DNA from: CAVXUB01 sp963764805
GTDB taxonomy: Bacteria > Actinomycetota > Acidimicrobiia > Acidimicrobiales > Bog-793
DNA: 64,000 bases
NCBI GenBank assembly: GCA_963764805.1
Contig: CAVXUB010000003.1
Coordinates: 186,001-250,000, forward strand
Direction: 5' to 3'
Shown here: in pieces, positions 61,523-64,000 of the stretch
How positions within the stretch are numbered: the first letter of the stretch is position 1
How the letters are laid out: the number at the start of each line of letters is the position of its first letter
Translations under genes and position numbers: made by a program
The notes under the pieces: generated by a model
Seen by the model: the letters and a program-made list of their open reading frames with translations, nothing else
The model's database searches: none
Told to the model about the DNA's origin: nothing

Positions 61523-63019
61523 GTGCCAAGGCCCGAGGATCTACCGCACCTCAGCGCCGGCAGCGCCGGCGTCCGCGAGTTGCAGGAGGCTTTTGCCGGT
61601 AGACCGCTCCCGGGCGTGGGAGTGCCGGTCGACCCCTCCTCGAAGGCGCTGAGCGGCGCCGGCCGTGGCGCGATCCCGGCGATGCCGTCGGCCGAGGAAG
61701 AAGCACGGGTGCCGCCGCGGCGCCGGCCGGCGGCCCGGCGGGGTGGCGTGAAACCGATCTTCCTAGTCACGGGAGCGAGGTGCGGTTCGACGCTTCTCAG
61801 ATACCTTCTCGACAGCCACCCGGAGATCGTCAGCCCACCCGAGCTGAACCTGTCGGTCCTCGTCCAGCACCTGGTAGACGTCTGGATGCGCACCGAGCTG
61901 GCACTGAAGGACGGGAGCGGGCAGGAGGAAGGCATGCCGGCGCCCGCCCTCGGCGATCTGGACCCGGAGGCTTGCCGGCGAGCGCGGCGCACTGTGGACG
62001 AGCTGATGGCGCACGCCGCCAAGTCGGCCGGCGCCCGCTACTTCTGCGACAAGTCGCTCACCACGGTGGACCAGCTTGGCGTCGTCAGCGGCTGCTACCC
62101 GGACGCCTCCTACATCTTCTTGTACCGGTACCCGTTGGACATGATCGCATCGGGACTGGAGGCGTCGCGCTGGGGGTTCAACGCGTTCGGTTTCGCGCCT
62201 TATGTGGCGGCGACTCCGGGGAACTTCGTGGCCGGACTGGCGAACTACTGGATCGACAGGGTCCAGAAGATGCTGAGCTTCGAGGAGACCTGTGAGGTCG
62301 CACACGCCCGCATCTACTACGAGCTGTTGTGCGACCAGCCCGAGCAGAGCATGCGGGACCTGCTCGACTTCATCGGCGTCGGGTACGACGAGGGCTTGAT
62401 CGAGAGGACCTTCGGCGGCGAGCACGGCGCAGGCCCCGGGGACTACAAGATCGACTTCACCCACGGGGTGGCGGTCGGATCGATCGGGCGAGGCTCCTCA
62501 CTGCCGGAGCTGCTCGCGCCTCACCAGGTCGAGCGGATCGACGAGCTGCTCGCCGCCCTCGACTACCCGTCGTTGGCAGCAGCCCGCGGCGGGCGGCTAC
62601 CCGCGCTGCTCGGGGTCAAGAGCCAGTCGGGGGGCGATGCGACGGCCACGGCCCGCAAGATCGCAAAACTGCTCGACGGCAACGAGAGAGCGGCATCGTT
62701 CGATCGTCACCGCTCGTTGCTGCCGATCGAGCTCGTCATCGAGCTCCCGGGTTCGCAGGCGACGGTCGTGATCAGCCAGGACGGAGCGTCGGCACACAAG
62801 GGCGTGCAGGACGCCGGCCCGGGGGTGCGCCGCGTGAGGTGCAAGGGCGACGGCCTGCTCGACGTGGCATCGGGAAGGCTGAACCTCGCCCAGTTGATGC
62901 ACGAGGGCGCCGTACGTCTGGAGCGTGAAGCCTCGAGCGAAAGAGCGCCCGGGCAACCGACGCCGCGGGCGGTGTTCGCTGCCCTCGATTCGCTCCTCCG
63001 CGGTGCTCGGCCGAGCTGA
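61523..63019 (+). CDS. Sulfotransferase family protein
   Basis: About 498 residues from GTG 61523; ATG 61682 is an alternative. The conserved core starts at residue 78 with IFLVTGARCGSTLLRYLLDSHPEI, the 5'-phosphosulfate loop of PAPS-dependent enzymes. The 3'-phosphate region is YIFLYRYPLDMIASGLEASR. Such enzymes move sulfate from PAPS to sugars, proteins or lipids. The C-terminal 130 residues are an extra domain I do not recognise. It overlaps the following methyltransferase-like gene by 17 bases. Confidence 0.8.
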   Translation: MPRPEDLPHLSAGSAGVRELQEAFAGRPLPGVGVPVDPSSKALSGAGRGAIPAMPSAEEEARVPPRRRPAARRGGVKPIFLVTGARCGSTLLRYLLDSHPEIVSPPELNLSVLVQHLVDVWMRTELALKDGSGQEEGMPAPALGDLDPEACRRARRTVDELMAHAAKSAGARYFCDKSLTTVDQLGVVSGCYPDASYIFLYRYPLDMIASGLEASRWGFNAFGFAPYVAATPGNFVAGLANYWIDRVQKMLSFEETCEVAHARIYYELLCDQPEQSMRDLLDFIGVGYDEGLIERTFGGEHGAGPGDYKIDFTHGVAVGSIGRGSSLPELLAPHQVERIDELLAALDYPSLAAARGGRLPALLGVKSQSGGDATATARKIAKLLDGNERAASFDRHRSLLPIELVIELPGSQATVVISQDGASAHKGVQDAGPGVRRVRCKGDGLLDVASGRLNLAQLMHEGAVRLEREASSERAPGQPTPRAVFAALDSLLRGARPS

Positions 63020-63704
63020 CTCGGTGTTCTACCTCGACTTCCTCTCTCGGCTGCACGAGTTGCTGAGACCGAGGACCTACCTCGAGATCGGCGTCGCCCG
63101 CGGCGCCAGCCTCTCGGTCAGCCGCTGCAGGAGCATCGGAATCGATCCTGCCTTCGCCGTCGACCACGAGCTGCTGGCTCCCGTTTCGCTCGTGCGCGCC
63201 ACCAGTGAGGAGTTCTTCGATCGGCTGGAGCGAGCGGGCGCAGGGCCATTCGGCGCAACGCCGGTCGATCTGGCGTTCATCGACGGGCTGCACCATTTCG
63301 AGGCCGCCCTCGATGACTTCATCAACGTCGAGCGTCACTCGTCGCGCTCCGCGGTCATCGTCTTCGACGACATCTTCCCCCGCGACGAGGACGAAGGGGC
63401 CAGGGCGCCGAGAGAGGTGAACTGGACGGGCGACGTGTTCCGGATCCCCGCTGCACTCGCCGCCTGCCGCCCTGATCTCCAGATCATGACCGTCGATACG
63501 GAACCGACCGGTCTGCTCGTCGTCAGCGACCTCGATCCTGCGAGCACTGTGCTCGCCGAACTGCGCGACGAACTCGTGCGGCAGACGGTGAGGCCCGATC
63601 CTCAGGACGTTCCTGCCGCCGTGTTGGCGAGGGAAGGCGCCGTCTCGCCCGAGAGTGCGATCCGCCTCGACTTGTGGGCGCGCCTCATCAGCTCACGCTC
63701 CTGA
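63003..63704 (+). CDS. Class I methyltransferase-like protein (Methyltransf_24 type)
   Basis: About 233 residues. Motif I is YLEIGVARGASLSVSRC, followed by SIGIDPAF, then LAFIDGLHHFEAALDDFINVE and SAVIVFDDIFP, the typical order of Methyltransf_24-like enzymes found in glycan and antibiotic clusters. GTG 63003 overlaps the sulfotransferase stop; GTG 63024 is also possible. Coupling to a sulfotransferase suggests modification of a common surface molecule. The acceptor is not known. Confidence 0.75.
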   Translation: MLGRADSVFYLDFLSRLHELLRPRTYLEIGVARGASLSVSRCRSIGIDPAFAVDHELLAPVSLVRATSEEFFDRLERAGAGPFGATPVDLAFIDGLHHFEAALDDFINVERHSSRSAVIVFDDIFPRDEDEGARAPREVNWTGDVFRIPAALAACRPDLQIMTVDTEPTGLLVVSDLDPASTVLAELRDELVRQTVRPDPQDVPAAVLAREGAVSPESAIRLDLWARLISSRS

Positions 63705-63724
63705 CGCCTCTCAGCAGAGGAGCG
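63696..63724. terminator. Possible bidirectional hairpin between convergent ends
   Basis: CGCTCCT (63696-63702) and AGGAGCG (63718-63724) can pair; an alternative inner stem is CCTCT-CAGC-AGAGG (63707-63720). It spans the six-base gap between two convergent stop codons. Confidence 0.35.
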
Positions 63725-64000
63725 GTCCTCCCTGGCGGGGCCCGTCCTTCACGGCCATGAGGTTGGCCTGCACGTACGAGATGTTCATCTCGACGTGGCC
63801 CTCGGAAGGGAAGAAGGTGCGCAGGTGGCTCACCTGCAGGCGCGCCGTCAACCCGGGCACGAGGCTCCGCAACGCCGACTGCGTGAAGTACATGAAGCTG
63901 TTCTCGTTGTAGAAGGCGGTATGGCTCGGATCCTGGAACGCTCCTCGCCCGTCGGTGCTCGGGGTCTGGGTAAGGAAGAGCCCGGCATGGGTCAGCACAC
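63711..64000 (-). CDS. Methyltransferase-like protein, C-terminal part (start outside window)
   Basis: About 95 residues are visible, ending at 63711. The segment GRGAFQDPSHTAFYNENSFMYFT and the following HLRTFFPSEGHVEMNISYVQANL resemble the C-terminal part of class I methyltransferases near glycan gene clusters, where a His-rich loop precedes a last helix. The N-terminal cofactor-binding half lies beyond the window end, so the assignment rests on the C-terminal pattern. Confidence 0.55.
   Translation of the reverse strand, partial: VLTHAGLFLTQTPSTDGRGAFQDPSHTAFYNENSFMYFTQSALRSLVPGLTARLQVSHLRTFFPSEGHVEMNISYVQANLMAVKDGPRQGGPLLC

Noticed and set aside
1..64000. tRNA, rRNA, integrase or insertion sequence elements
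   Set aside because: No cloverleaf-like sequences, transposase motifs or terminal inverted repeats were recognised by eye on either strand.

Overview
The window is GC-rich, densely coded, uses many GTG and TTG starts, and carries families typical of Actinomycetota: an Rv2578c-type radical SAM protein, an actinobacterial QcrB, a DUF2510 protein, a Streptomyces-like gas vesicle set, and an ECF sigma/anti-sigma pair. A deep-branching actinobacterium (Acidimicrobiia or Thermoleophilia-like) is my inference; no rRNA, tRNA, CRISPR array or insertion sequence was seen to confirm it.

Layout. 1-12.6 kb: an MFS exporter with a divergent TetR regulator and two palindromic operators, an ArsR/ankyrin pair, a MacB-like ABC exporter, a PLP enzyme divergent from a second TetR regulator that is coupled to a GT39-like membrane glycosyltransferase, a HIT-like protein, a GH26-like secreted hydrolase, and small DUF1801 and TfoX_N proteins. 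12.9-24.5 kb: a DUF2510 membrane protein, dienelactone hydrolase, methyltransferase, radical SAM enzyme, AAA ATPase, an operon of ECF sigma, anti-sigma, ABC ATPase and ABC permease, and two polytopic membrane proteins related to the LPG-synthase transmembrane family. 24.8-31 kb: a gas vesicle operon with two nearly identical gvpA genes, gvpF, gvpG, gvpO, gvpJ, gvpL and a fused gvpS-gvpK gene, interleaved with DUF378, an acidic YtxH-like protein, a lysine-rich repeat protein and a 79-residue protein.

31-37 kb: an L,D-transpeptidase, a hemerythrin-like protein and an Mrp-type cation/proton antiporter operon (E, F, G, MbhD, MbhE-B, C, D) without an MrpA ND5-like subunit. 37-48.5 kb: a second hemerythrin-like protein, then one rightward operon of formate dehydrogenase alpha, beta and NrfD-like subunits followed by cytochrome oxidase subunits II, I and a IV-like protein; convergent to it are ctaG and an orphan qcrB. 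Together these could couple formate oxidation to oxygen reduction, with the antiporter using the resulting proton gradient. 48.6-64 kb: a cysteine-containing secreted protein of unknown family, a NitT/TauT-like ABC operon ending in a kelch/NHL-type protein, MscL with a zinc ribbon, an alcohol dehydrogenase, an S51 peptidase, a CrtI-like oxidoreductase with an MFS exporter, a sulfotransferase, and two methyltransferase-like genes, the last cut by the window end.

At least eight otherwise intact conserved genes contain a single frame break (near 650, 5035, 5790, 21230, 42245, 44158, 55240 and 57440). Several lie in or near homopolymers or GC runs, and correction restores family-typical sequence, often with start/stop overlaps. 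I read these mainly as sequence errors and annotate the genes as CDS, not pseudogenes.
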